From: Pseudoflavonifractor sp. 524-17
GTDB taxonomy: Bacteria > Bacillota > Clostridia > Oscillospirales > Oscillospiraceae
NCBI RefSeq assembly: GCF_009935845.1
Contig: NZ_QWEK01000009.1
Span: 44,202 to 108,201, forward strand
DNA: 64,000 nucleotides
Reading direction: 5' to 3'
Shown: piece after piece, positions 42,365-50,308 of the stretch
Layout: each line of letters begins with the position of its first letter
Numbering within the stretch: position 1 is the first letter of the stretch
The notes under the pieces: generated by a model
Seen by the model: the letters and a program-made list of their open reading frames with translations, nothing else
What the model was told of the DNA's origin: nothing
Database searches by the model: none
Made by a program: the position numbers and the translations under genes

Positions 42365-42640
42365 CTACAGCCAATCCAGAACCACATCTTTCAGTGTGGA
42401 CGGGGTGACCGTATTGCGGAGCAGACATGAGGCCAAATCGCCGATGCGTTTTATGTCTGTGGTGATATGGGGGATCTGAATCGATTCGCTTTTCTCCAGC
42501 GCGGTAATTTTAATCCCATAGCTCTCACAGGCAAAGGCACCCTCGATGTCCATCTGGTCCACCAGGATATAGTAATCAAAGCGGTGGAGCTGGCCAATTT
42601 CATCCCGCTCCTCCTGCCGCCCGACGTACAACTCCTTCAT
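42365..42640 (-). CDS. DUF6514-like small protein
   Basis: A 91-residue protein starting MKELYVGRQEERDEIGQLHRFDYYILVDQMD, with a mixed alpha/beta composition and no known catalytic motif. Its size and the start MKELYVGR resemble the DUF6514 proteins of Clostridia. The upstream region has a strong AAGGAGGAGA ribosome site, and TATAAT on the minus strand at about 42680. It lies in an AT-richer part of the window beside the regulators. Function unknown. Confidence 0.8.
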   Translation of the reverse strand: MKELYVGRQEERDEIGQLHRFDYYILVDQMDIEGAFACESYGIKITALEKSESIQIPHITTDIKRIGDLASCLLRNTVTPSTLKDVVLDWL

Positions 42641-42659
42641 AGTTCAGATCTCCTCCTTA

Positions 42660-42891
42660 AGATTCAGATCTCGTGGCCTATTATAATTGATTTGGGGGAG
42701 ACAGGAAAGAATTTTCTGCCGACAGAAACCGCAATGATTCTACACAAGTCGACAGGAAGACAGGAAGAATTTTCGGTTTTTACAGGGAAGAGACACGAAA
42801 AACAGGAAATTTTGCTGAAGCGGGTCGAACGATTTTGTCCCCGGGGTGGTATTTTTTGTGCCTTGTCCCGAAAAAGCCGGTCTGCTATAGT
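42660..42891 (+). promoter_or_regulatory. AT-rich control region with direct repeats and a 42863-42891 promoter
   Basis: TTGTCC (42863-42868) and TATAGT (42886-42891), spaced by 17 bp, form a promoter for the gene at 42931. Upstream, GACAGGAAAGAATTTTC (about 42700) and GACAGGAAGAATTTTC (about 42762) are direct repeats, and TTCAGATCTC is repeated near 42646 and 42665. A TCGAAC motif (about 42828) resembles a partial Spo0A box. Any regulator is speculative. Confidence 0.5.
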
Positions 42892-42930
42892 CTAGAGCGT
42901 ACAGACAACAGATCCGGTTAGGAGGCTTTT

Positions 42931-43173
42931 ATGTCAGACAAGTTTTACCTGCGCCCGCTCTCCAGGGCGGTGCTATGCTTCGGCAGCCGGCTGAGCGGCC
43001 TGACGCTTACGGCGGCGCTGGTGGTCCAGGTGTGGGCGGACGCGTCCCACCGGCATCTGGCCCTGCTGCAGAGCTACGCCGCCGAGCTCACCACCCTGGC
43101 CCTGGTCCCCCTGGCCGCCGGCCTCGCCGGCGCTCTGCTGCTGGAGGACATGCTGCGCCGGCTGGATACATAA
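42931..43173 (+). CDS. Small two-helix membrane protein
   Basis: An 80-residue protein with two hydrophobic segments (SGLTLTAALVVQVWA and LTTLALVPLAAGLAGALLLE), an N-terminal cationic tail and the charged end LRRLDT. GGAGGC lies before ATG, and the promoter 42863-42891 is upstream. The protein resembles small integral membrane proteins of unknown function. It opens a short run of unknown plus-strand genes ending at 44768. Confidence 0.65.
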   Translation: MSDKFYLRPLSRAVLCFGSRLSGLTLTAALVVQVWADASHRHLALLQSYAAELTTLALVPLAAGLAGALLLEDMLRRLDT

Positions 43174-43188
43174 AAATGACGGATCTAG

Positions 43189-43217
43189 TTGCTTTTTTTG
43201 AGGCTTTATTGTACAAT
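43189..43217 (+). promoter_or_regulatory. Promoter for the 43288 gene
   Basis: TTGCTT (43189-43194) and TACAAT (43212-43217) are 17 bp apart, directly upstream of the unknown protein gene starting at 43288. Confidence 0.65.
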
Positions 43218-43287
43218 AGAGATAAGAAAAGCCGCCCGGGGCGTATGCCCGAAGACCAGGACTCAGCGGCAAAAGGAGATGGCGCAG

Positions 43288-43821
43288 ATGGGATTCTTTC
43301 GTGACTTAGAGGAGGAAGAGTACACAAAGAAGCGCGCGTACCTGATCAAGTATGTGGCGCACAGCGGACTGGTGCGGTTTGCCCTGGAGCAGGACAGCTG
43401 TGACCCCGCTTTCAAGACGATTCTGGGAGAATATACGGACCTGCCGCTTACCTATTTCCGCACGCCTACGGATGAGGCCCAGCGGGTGATTATGTATGAG
43501 ATGGTGGGGAAGCTGCTGCGGAAGTCAGGGTGCGAGGAGGCCGTCGCCCAGAGCGGCGTGACGTACTTTGTCACGGCGGACAGGGTGAAGGGGGAGGCGA
43601 CAAAGGGACTGCTGGCCTGTGACAAGGGAATTTTGCACAACTCAGTGGGCACGAAATTTACGCCTAGGGAGGAGATCGCGGGCTTTTCCGCGGACAAAAA
43701 GGGCTGGATCTGCGTAGAGCGCAAAGAGAAACTGCCGCTGTACTTCAGCGGGCTGGACAATAAACCGGCGAGGGCGGAGTCAGAGCGGTTTTTGAGCCTG
43801 CTGCGGGCGCTGTACTGCTGA
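43288..43821 (+). CDS. Hypothetical cytoplasmic protein
   Basis: A 177-residue soluble protein beginning MGFFRDLEEEEYTKKRAYLIKYVA, with alternating helix and strand and no signal peptide or membrane segment. The C-terminal part has a beta-rich KGWICVERKEKLPLYFSG stretch that might be a PH-like barrel, but I cannot assign a family. The second ATG (43288) is chosen because AAAGGAG lies nine bases upstream; ATG 43279 is too close to that site. The codon bias is that of a real gene. Confidence 0.75.
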   Translation: MGFFRDLEEEEYTKKRAYLIKYVAHSGLVRFALEQDSCDPAFKTILGEYTDLPLTYFRTPTDEAQRVIMYEMVGKLLRKSGCEEAVAQSGVTYFVTADRVKGEATKGLLACDKGILHNSVGTKFTPREEIAGFSADKKGWICVERKEKLPLYFSGLDNKPARAESERFLSLLRALYC

Positions 43822-43868
43822 CAGGCGCCGCCCCGCCCATCTGCAGATTGGCAAGGAGGGTATTATTT

Positions 43869-44081
43869 ATGGTTCCATTAAAGCCCAACAAGATGATAGA
43901 GCGGGAGATTGAGCTGGCCGCCAAGGGGACCGCGTCCTACATGGGCCGGGAGGAGCGGGACTGCCTGCGGCGGGCCGCAGCGGCGGAGGCCGCCTTCCGG
44001 GCCGCCAAGGGATACGAGCCGGACACCCTCTGGCGCCGCCTGCGCCGGCGGCTGAAGCGGAAAAAGGGAGGGAGCCAGTGA
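43869..44081 (+). CDS. Small basic hypothetical protein
   Basis: A 70-residue protein (MVPLKPNKMIEREIELAAKG...) with two charged, amphipathic helices and a very basic end (RRLRRRLKRKKGG). The pattern might be a nucleic-acid-binding or membrane-associated peptide, but no family is evident. AAGGAGGG precedes ATG by eight bases. Its stop codon overlaps the GTG of the next small ORF (44078). Confidence 0.6.
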   Translation: MVPLKPNKMIEREIELAAKGTASYMGREERDCLRRAAAAEAAFRAAKGYEPDTLWRRLRRRLKRKKGGSQ

Positions 44082-44173
44082 GCCGAAGCGAAAAGGGCTT
44101 TTGGTGCTGCCCGCTGGGGAATGTCGTCCTGATTGCCGTCGGTGTGTTTTGGGCGTTCCCAAGGAGGGATTGA
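44078..44173 (+). CDS. Coupled mini-ORF encoding a short membrane peptide
   Basis: A 31-residue ORF starts with GTG within the GTGA stop/start overlap of the preceding gene, behind AGGGAGG. The product is SEKGFWCCPLGNVVLIAVGVFWAF-like, with one possible transmembrane segment. It ends one base before ATG 44175. The coupling and ribosome site support it, but the length is small and no homologue was checked. Confidence 0.4.
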   Translation: MSRSEKGFWCCPLGNVVLIAVGVFWAFPRRD

Positions 44174-44174
44174 G

Positions 44175-44768
44175 ATGAGGAGGCGCCGCTTGGCTTTCCC
44201 CGCCCTGGCCCTTTTGCTGGCAGTGACAGGGGCTGTCCTGGCGCTGTACCCCCGACCTGCCGGGACGTGGTACCGCTGGTCCGGGGAAATCACGGATTTG
44301 GGCGTGTCAGAGGGGCTGCGCCGGTACTGCGCGGTGCTCCGGCTGGAAGTTATCCCGGGGGAAATGGGGGGAATTGGGCGGCGTGTGTCGGTGTACGCCG
44401 GGTTGAATCAAAACTGCTCTGTGATTTCCGGCAGCGAGGTCATGACCCAGGACATCACCTTCCCCTCCGGCAAAAAGACACGGCGGGAGACCGTATTGGA
44501 GGCTCCGCAAAAGGGGAATGGCTGTGGCTATGAGATTGCGATTTCCCCCAAAGCGGACCGGCAGGTCGTGACCATCAGCTTTCAGTTTGTGGAGGGAATG
44601 GGGCGTGAGGAAGTGGATTTCTTTGGACTGCTTCGGTATCCAAAGGCCCGGCGGGGGATTTGGGGTATCTGGCTGCCCCTGAACCGCGCGCCGCTGCCCT
44701 TTGGCGTTGAAGATGAGAAGTGCCAAACCGATGTTATCTACGTCTCCAAAGAGGCGCTTGTATTGTGA
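44175..44768 (+). CDS. Hypothetical membrane-anchored or secreted protein
   Basis: A 197-residue protein with an N-terminal RRRR followed by a single hydrophobic segment (LAFPALALLLAVTGAVLALY), fitting a signal anchor. The rest is a mixed, extracellular-type domain with a WYRWSGEITDL start and no identifiable motif. AAGGAGGG lies seven bases before ATG. It is co-transcribed with the two upstream unknown genes and ended by a terminator at 44803. Confidence 0.75.
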   Translation: MRRRRLAFPALALLLAVTGAVLALYPRPAGTWYRWSGEITDLGVSEGLRRYCAVLRLEVIPGEMGGIGRRVSVYAGLNQNCSVISGSEVMTQDITFPSGKKTRRETVLEAPQKGNGCGYEIAISPKADRQVVTISFQFVEGMGREEVDFFGLLRYPKARRGIWGIWLPLNRAPLPFGVEDEKCQTDVIYVSKEALVL

Positions 44769-44802
44769 CGGGAGGAGTTCCCTATCGTCATGGCGTCCGT
44801 CA

Positions 44803-44840
44803 AAAACGTGCCGTCCGGCGGTTGCCGGGCGGCACGTTTG
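44803..44840. terminator. Bidirectional terminator
   Basis: AAACGTGCCGTCCGGC pairs with GCCGGGCGGCACGTTT (44804-44839), with A/T-rich flanks. It separates the 44175 gene from the convergent flavoprotein gene. Confidence 0.85.
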
Positions 44841-44847
44841 CAATTTC

Positions 44848-46248
44848 TTAAGCCTGGGCCAGGCGCTGGGCGATGACCCGGGCGGCCTTGACGCCGGAGG
44901 CGCCGGCCTGGGCCAGGCCCCGGGTGACGCCGGCGCCGTCGCCGATGGCGAAGAAGCGGGGGAGGGCGGTCTCCAGCTCGCTGGACAGGGCCAGGCGGGA
45001 GGAGTAAAACTTCACCTCCGCGCCGTAGAGGAGGGTGTCGTAGTTGGCAGTGCCGGGGGCGATCTTGTCCAGCTGGTAGATCATCTCGATGATGTTGTCC
45101 AGCTGCCGCTTGGGCAGGGCCAGGGACAGGTCCCCGGGGACGGCGGCGGTGAGGGTGGGGCGGACAAAGGACTTGCTCATCCGGTGGGCATTGGAGCGCC
45201 GTCCCCCCACCAGATCCCCGAACCGCTGCACCAGCACCCCCCCGGCCAGCATATTGGACAGGGAGGCGATGTGCTTGCCGTAGCGGTAGGGCTCGTTAAA
45301 GGGCTGGGTGAACCGGTTGGACACCAATAAGGCGAAATTAGTGTTCTCGCTGCGCAGGCTGGGGTCGGAGTAGGAGTGGCCATTGACGGTGTTGATCCCC
45401 TCCACATTCTCCGCCACCACATGGCCGTAGGGATTCATGCAGAAGGTGCGCACCTGGTCCCCATACCCCTTGGTGCGGTAGACCAGCTTGGACTCGTACA
45501 CTACGTCGGTGATGTGCTCAAAGACCTTGGCGGGGAGCTCCACCCGCACGCCGATGTCCACCTGGTTGTTAATCAGGTCCAGGCCCAGGTCCTTGCACTG
45601 GTTGGCGAACCACTCCGCCCCGGAGCGGCCGGGGGCGGCGATGAGCCAGGCGCAGTCCACCCCGTCCCCTCCGGCGGTGATAAGGCGGTAGCCCTCCTCC
45701 CCGCGGCGCTCAATGCGGGTGACCTGGGTGCGGAAGCGGAAGTCAATCCGGTCCTTCATGGTTTCATAGATGCTCTGGAGAATTTTTAAGTTGTTCTCCG
45801 TGCCCAGGTGCTTGCAGCGGGCCTGGAGGAGGTGGAGATCATACTCCAGCGCCCGCTTTTCCAACGCCTTGGCCTCCGGCGTGGCGGTGGAGAAGACCTG
45901 GGTAGTGGCGCCGTGGCGGACGTTGATGGAGTCCACATAGTCGATGAGGTCCATGACCTCCCGGCTGTCCATAAAGTCGGTGAGCCAGCCGCCGAAAGCG
46001 GTGGTAAAGTTATATTTTCCGTCGGAAAAGGCCCCAGCGCCGCCGAAGCCGCACATGGTATCGCAGATATTGCAGTGAACGCATTCCTTGACCTTCCCCG
46101 CTACAATCGGGCAGCTGCGGGTGTAAATGTCGGCCCCCTGGTCCAAAGTGACCACCTTGAGGGAGGGATTCTGGCCCATGAGCTCATACCCGGCGAAGAT
46201 GCCCGCCTCGCCGCAGCCCAGAATAGCCACATCACAGCGTGTGTTCAT
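44848..46248 (-). CDS. FAD-dependent oxidoreductase (NAD(P)/FAD-binding, unknown substrate)
   Basis: A 466-residue flavoprotein with the Rossmann FAD motif VAILGCGEAGIFAGYEL near the N terminus. A CVHCNICDTMCGFGGAGAFSD cysteine-rich patch follows, then the C-terminal FFAIGDGAGVTRGLAQAG motif that marks FAD-dependent dehydrogenases. This arrangement matches the conserved Clostridia flavoprotein group often annotated as an FAD-dependent dehydrogenase. The C-x2-C-x3-C patch suggests an extra Fe-S cluster. ATG 46248 lies upstream of spoIID, and a spacer of 87 bp separates them. Confidence 0.8.
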   Translation of the reverse strand: MNTRCDVAILGCGEAGIFAGYELMGQNPSLKVVTLDQGADIYTRSCPIVAGKVKECVHCNICDTMCGFGGAGAFSDGKYNFTTAFGGWLTDFMDSREVMDLIDYVDSINVRHGATTQVFSTATPEAKALEKRALEYDLHLLQARCKHLGTENNLKILQSIYETMKDRIDFRFRTQVTRIERRGEEGYRLITAGGDGVDCAWLIAAPGRSGAEWFANQCKDLGLDLINNQVDIGVRVELPAKVFEHITDVVYESKLVYRTKGYGDQVRTFCMNPYGHVVAENVEGINTVNGHSYSDPSLRSENTNFALLVSNRFTQPFNEPYRYGKHIASLSNMLAGGVLVQRFGDLVGGRRSNAHRMSKSFVRPTLTAAVPGDLSLALPKRQLDNIIEMIYQLDKIAPGTANYDTLLYGAEVKFYSSRLALSSELETALPRFFAIGDGAGVTRGLAQAGASGVKAARVIAQRLAQA

Positions 46249-46335
46249 GGTAATCTCTCACTTTTCGTCGTATTTGGGGACGGCTCACGCCGGCTTCCTC
46301 TGACAGTATACCAGAAGGCCTGCGCGATTACAAAT

Positions 46336-47364
46336 CTATTCGTCCCCGGCGGGGGCGGGGGTGAGGTCAATGCCGGTGTAGTACCACTTCAAAATTTCGT
46401 CATAGGTCTGGCCCTGCTGGGCCAGGGTGTTGGCGCCGTACTGGCTCATGCCCACCCCGTGGCCGTAGCCGGTGACGGAGAAGGTAAAGGTATCGCCGGC
46501 ATAGGAGAGCGTAAAATTGGCCGAGCGCAGGCCGAAGAGGGCGCGCAGCTTCCCCCCGCCAACGGTCACGCCGCCGACGGTGAGGGTGCCCACCCCGCCG
46601 GCGGAGTTGGGGGTGCGCTCCCCCAGCCAGGAGGCGGGGTCTCCCTCCAGCTGGGCGTCGGGGTAGGCGGAGAGGAACTTGTCCTTGAATTCCCGGGCGG
46701 TGAGGGTGACGGTGGAGTGGTAGTTGGGCACACCCTCCCCCTCGGGGCTGTCTACGCTGGTGAGATAGGGCACCGCGTTGCCCCATACCTCCACCGCGTC
46801 CACCGTCCGCCCGGCGGCGGAGGAGAAGAAGACCGCGTCTATGAGCTGTCCGCCGTACTGGGCCACCACGCCGTCGGTGCCGGCCACGGCGGTCTGGACC
46901 TTCACGGTGTAGGCCGGGGCCTGCTCCCCCCAGTTGGCGGCGGCCTGCTCTGGAGTGATGTAGGCCTGGCAGCAGGTGTGGTCGGTGCAGACGTTGGCGT
47001 CCGGGTGGGCGGCGGTGGCCCGGTCCATCTTCCGGGCGGCGTAGGTCCGGGCGGCCACCGCCTGGGCCTTGAGGGCTTCCAGCTCAAAGGAAGCGGGCAT
47101 CTCGGCGGCCACGACGCACCACAGATAGTCCCCCATGTTCATGGCGCGCACCGTGCCGTCCGGCAGCTGGACCTGGATCTGCCGCTCCTGGTCCAGGGGG
47201 CCGGCAGGGACCGGGGTGGGAGAGGGGGAGACGACCGTGCGGTCCAGGGGGAGGGTGGCCTGGGGCTCCGGCGTGGCCTGGGTGGAGCCGGTGTCCAAAA
47301 AAAAGAGGGGGAGCAAAAACAGGAGCAGCAGTAAAATGAGGGCCGTGGCAACCACTTGTTTCAT
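46336..47364 (-). CDS. spoIID: Stage II sporulation protein D homologue
   Basis: A 342-residue membrane-anchored lytic transglycosylase homologue. One N-terminal helix (residues 5-26, VVATALILLLLLFLLPLFFL) anchors the SpoIID domain in the periplasm. The domain has LKAQAVAARTYAARK and the C-terminal GYGHGVGMSQYGANTLA motif, which include the residues of the SpoIID active site. With SpoIIP it degrades peptidoglycan during engulfment. ATG 47364 is chosen because GGAGG lies eight bases upstream; the longer frame to 47496 lacks a site. Its presence argues for sporulation in the host. Confidence 0.93.
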   Translation of the reverse strand: MKQVVATALILLLLLFLLPLFFLDTGSTQATPEPQATLPLDRTVVSPSPTPVPAGPLDQERQIQVQLPDGTVRAMNMGDYLWCVVAAEMPASFELEALKAQAVAARTYAARKMDRATAAHPDANVCTDHTCCQAYITPEQAAANWGEQAPAYTVKVQTAVAGTDGVVAQYGGQLIDAVFFSSAAGRTVDAVEVWGNAVPYLTSVDSPEGEGVPNYHSTVTLTAREFKDKFLSAYPDAQLEGDPASWLGERTPNSAGGVGTLTVGGVTVGGGKLRALFGLRSANFTLSYAGDTFTFSVTGYGHGVGMSQYGANTLAQQGQTYDEILKWYYTGIDLTPAPAGDE

Positions 47365-47562
47365 CGGTAAAACCTCCCGTGGGATATCGTTGCGGACTGC
47401 AAGGAAAACCCGATTAAAATTCAAAATGGGCGGGGCGGGAATCAGGAAATATACAAAGGATATGGGGCGAAAAGCCGTTGATTTGTGCGCAAGCATAGTT
47501 GACGGCCCAAACTTTAGTATGATAAAATGATAAGAAAAAAATGGGAGAGGGAGTTTGGGAAT

Positions 47563-48930
47563 ATGCAGGATACGCAGTGGGGCGCTGGGCGCTTTGTAGA
47601 GAGTTTATGCGAGGAGTACCGGAGACATAACTACATCGACCCGGAGTATTACGAGCGGTGGGGAGTGAAGCGGGGCCTGCGCAACGCGGACGGCACCGGT
47701 GTGCTGGCCGGGGTGACCCAGGTGGGCAACGTGCTGGGCTACTACGTCCAGGACGGGGAGCGCTACCCCGCCGACGGCAAGCTGATCTACCGGGGCATCA
47801 ATGTGGAGGAGCTCATTGAGGGCTTTGTGCGGGAGGGCCGCTTCGGCTTTGAGGAGACGGCCTATCTGCTGCTCTTCGGCGACCTGCCCGGCCGGGAGCG
47901 GCTGGAGCAGTTCAAGCAAATCCTGTCGGAGAGCCACACCCTGCCCCCTATGTTTACCGAGGACATGATTCTGAAGGCCCCCAGCCCCGATGTGATGAAT
48001 AAGCTGGCCCGCAGCGTGCTGGCGCTGTACTCCTACGACAGCAATCCGGACGACCTGTCCCTGTCCAACCAGCTGCGGCAGGCGGTGGAGCTCATCGCCC
48101 GGGTGCCGGTGATTGTGGCCCACGCCTTCGCGGTAAAGCGCCACTACTATGACAACGAAAGCCTCTACCTCCACCGGCCCCAGCCCGGGCTGGGGGTGGC
48201 GGAGAACTTCCTCTACGCCGTGCGCCATGACAACCAGTTCACCGACCAGGAGGCCAAGCTGCTGGACCTGTGCCTGGTGCTCCACGCGGAACACGGCGGC
48301 GGCAACAACTCCGCCTTTACCTGCCGGGTGCTCTCCTCCTCGGGGACGGATATGTACGCCGCCATCGCGGCGGCGGTGGGCTCCCTGAAGGGCCCCCGCC
48401 ACGGCGGCGCCAACCGGAAGGTCATGGAGATGTTCCGCTTTATTGAGGAGGGGGTGAAGGACTGGAGAGACGACGAGGAGGTCAAGCACTACCTGGGCCG
48501 TATTTTGAAAAAGGAGGCGGGGGACGGCTCCGGGCTCATCTACGGCATGGGCCACGCCATCTACACCCTGTCAGACCCCCGGGCGGCGCTGCTCAAGCGC
48601 TTTGCCAGGGAGCTGGCCCAGACCAAGGGCATGGAGGAGGAGTTCGCCCTCTTCGAGGCGGTGGAGCGCCTTACCCCCGGGGTGCTGGCCCAGGTGAAGG
48701 GGGAGAAAAAGGTGGTGTGCGCCAACGTGGACCTGTTCTCCGGCCTGGTGTACAAGATGATGGGCATCCCGGAGGAGCTGTACACCCCCCTCTTCGCCGT
48801 GGCCCGTATGGTGGGCTGGTGCGCCCACCGGCTGGAGGAGGTGGCCGGGACGGCCAACCGCATCATCCGCCCGGCCTACAAGGCGGTGGCGCCGATGCGC
48901 ACTTTCGTTCCTCTGGCTCAGCGGCAATAG
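47563..48930 (+). CDS. Citrate synthase
   Basis: A 455-residue citrate synthase that condenses acetyl-CoA and oxaloacetate to feed 2-oxoglutarate and glutamate synthesis. The catalytic motifs are LHAEHGGGNNSAF (with the active-site His), LKGPRHGGANRKV, GMGHAIYTLSDPR and the C-terminal GWCAHRLEE region. The start is ATG 47563 after GGGAG...GGGAAT. A promoter with TTGACG and TAAAAT (about 47500-47530) lies directly upstream, arguing against ATG 47527. It stands alone, facing spoIID. The protein is longer than GltA-type enzymes. Confidence 0.93.
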   Translation: MQDTQWGAGRFVESLCEEYRRHNYIDPEYYERWGVKRGLRNADGTGVLAGVTQVGNVLGYYVQDGERYPADGKLIYRGINVEELIEGFVREGRFGFEETAYLLLFGDLPGRERLEQFKQILSESHTLPPMFTEDMILKAPSPDVMNKLARSVLALYSYDSNPDDLSLSNQLRQAVELIARVPVIVAHAFAVKRHYYDNESLYLHRPQPGLGVAENFLYAVRHDNQFTDQEAKLLDLCLVLHAEHGGGNNSAFTCRVLSSSGTDMYAAIAAAVGSLKGPRHGGANRKVMEMFRFIEEGVKDWRDDEEVKHYLGRILKKEAGDGSGLIYGMGHAIYTLSDPRAALLKRFARELAQTKGMEEEFALFEAVERLTPGVLAQVKGEKKVVCANVDLFSGLVYKMMGIPEELYTPLFAVARMVGWCAHRLEEVAGTANRIIRPAYKAVAPMRTFVPLAQRQ

Positions 48931-48948
48931 AGAGAATAGAGAACGCCC

Positions 48949-48984
48949 GGCCTGCGGAAACGCTGTTTCCGCAGGCCGCTTTTT
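48949..48984. terminator. Bidirectional terminator between citrate synthase and the histidine kinase
   Basis: GGCCTGCGGAAAC (48949-48961) and GTTTCCGCAGGCC (48965-48977) form a 13-bp stem followed by TTTTT. It serves the two convergent genes. Confidence 0.85.
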
Positions 48985-48996
48985 CTGAGGGGCAGG

Positions 48997-50136
48997 TCAG
49001 CCTCCGCCGGAATACAGGGGCAGGGAGATGACAAAGCTGGTAAAGCTGCCGTTGGACTCCGCCCGGATGGCGCCGCCGTGGTGCTCCACGATCTCCTTGG
49101 CGATGGCCAGGCCCAGGCCGGCGCCGCCGGTGCGGGTGGAGCGGGCGGCGTCCAGCCGGTAGAATTTTTCAAAGATGTTGGCCAGCTCCCCCTCGGGGAT
49201 CTCCAGCCCCTGGTTGGAGATGATGATCTCCACGTTTTCCCCCTCCCGCAGGGCGGAGACGCGGATCTGCCCCCCGGGGGCGGAGTAGTTGACAGCGTTG
49301 CGCAGCACGTTGTCAAAGACCCGGACAAGTTTGTCCGGGTCGCCGAGCACCACTAGGTGGTGCTCGATTTCCACCTGACACACCAGCTCTTTTTCGGAGA
49401 AAATGGGATAAAACTCGTCAGCCAGCTGCTCCAGCAGGACGGTGAGCTGAATGGGCACCAGCGCGCCGGGGTTGATGCCCAGGTCCATTCGGGTGATGTC
49501 AAAAAATTCCCCCAGCAGCTCCTCCAGACGCTGGGCCTTGTCCAGCGCGATGTTAGTGAACTTGGCCCGCTGGGCCTCGGTGAGCTTTGGATCGTCCTGA
49601 AGCAGAGTGAGATAGCCTACGACAGAGGTGAGCGGGGTTTTCAGGTCATGGGCCAAAAAGGCGGTGAGATCCTGCCGCCGCCGCTCGCTCTCCCTGGCGG
49701 CGGCGTCCCGGGCCAGGAGTTGCCGGCGGATGTCCTGCAAATCCTCCTCCAGAGGCTTGAGCTCCTTGGGGAGGGAGATCTCCCTGCTGGACTGGCCGGC
49801 CACCTGCCGGGTGGCGGAGCGGATCTGGTCCAGCCAGCGGGTGAAGCGGCCCATGGCCAGATAGAACGCCGCCAGCATCAGCAGCACAAGGCCCAGAATG
49901 ATGTAGAGCATTTTATAGTTGCGCACATAGTGCTGATAGGCGTCCAGGGCCACCTCGGCGGTCTGGCCGAAGAGGTGGGAGGCCACCCAGAGGAAGATCC
50001 GGGCGAAGGCGTCCTGAAACAGGCCGTCCACCAGAAACTCCAGAATGAACAGCCCGGCGGCGCTGGCGCCTACCGCCCCCACCACCACAAAGAGAAGCAT
50101 TTTTAATTTCAGCCGGGTATAACGGTGCTGCGTCAT
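48997..50136 (-). CDS. VanS-like sensor histidine kinase (orphan)
   Basis: A 379-residue membrane sensor kinase. Two N-terminal helices (about residues 12-32 and 70-95) flank a short extracellular part. The HisKA site is FLAHDLKTPLTSVVGYLTLL with the phosphoacceptor His, and HATPase_c has GDPDKLVRVFDNVLRNAVNYS and GGAGLGLAIAKEI. These segments read strikingly like VanS of glycopeptide resistance operons. No response regulator or van ligase gene lies nearby, so its partner and signal are unknown. ATG 50136 follows GAAAGGGGA; a promoter lies at 50185-50213. Confidence 0.88.
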   Translation of the reverse strand: MTQHRYTRLKLKMLLFVVVGAVGASAAGLFILEFLVDGLFQDAFARIFLWVASHLFGQTAEVALDAYQHYVRNYKMLYIILGLVLLMLAAFYLAMGRFTRWLDQIRSATRQVAGQSSREISLPKELKPLEEDLQDIRRQLLARDAAARESERRRQDLTAFLAHDLKTPLTSVVGYLTLLQDDPKLTEAQRAKFTNIALDKAQRLEELLGEFFDITRMDLGINPGALVPIQLTVLLEQLADEFYPIFSEKELVCQVEIEHHLVVLGDPDKLVRVFDNVLRNAVNYSAPGGQIRVSALREGENVEIIISNQGLEIPEGELANIFEKFYRLDAARSTRTGGAGLGLAIAKEIVEHHGGAIRAESNGSFTSFVISLPLYSGGG

Positions 50137-50184
50137 AAACGTCCCCTTTCCGCCGGAAAACGGCCAAATGCGGGATATGTCCCT

Positions 50185-50259
50185 ATTATAAAGGGCCGGC
50201 CCCGTCTTTTCAAGGGGGGCCGGCCCGTCCTTGCTTTGCGGGATGAAATGGTGTACAAT
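50185..50259. promoter_or_regulatory. Divergent promoters of the VanS-like kinase and the WG-repeat gene
   Basis: On the minus strand TTGAAA (50208-50213) and TATAAT (50185-50190) are 17 bp apart. On the plus strand TTGCTT (50231-50236) and TACAAT (50254-50259) are also 17 bp apart. GGGCCGGCCC palindromes occur around 50193-50225, between and overlapping them. Confidence 0.75.
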
Positions 50260-50308
50260 AATGGAAGAAAAAACCCTGAACATTCCAAAAGAAGTGGGGG
50301 AACCGAAC

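Noticed and set aside
45808..47334. A 508-codon plus-strand frame over the FAD gene and spoIID
   Set aside because: It is Gly/His-rich antisense. Both minus-strand genes have family motifs, starts and ribosome sites.
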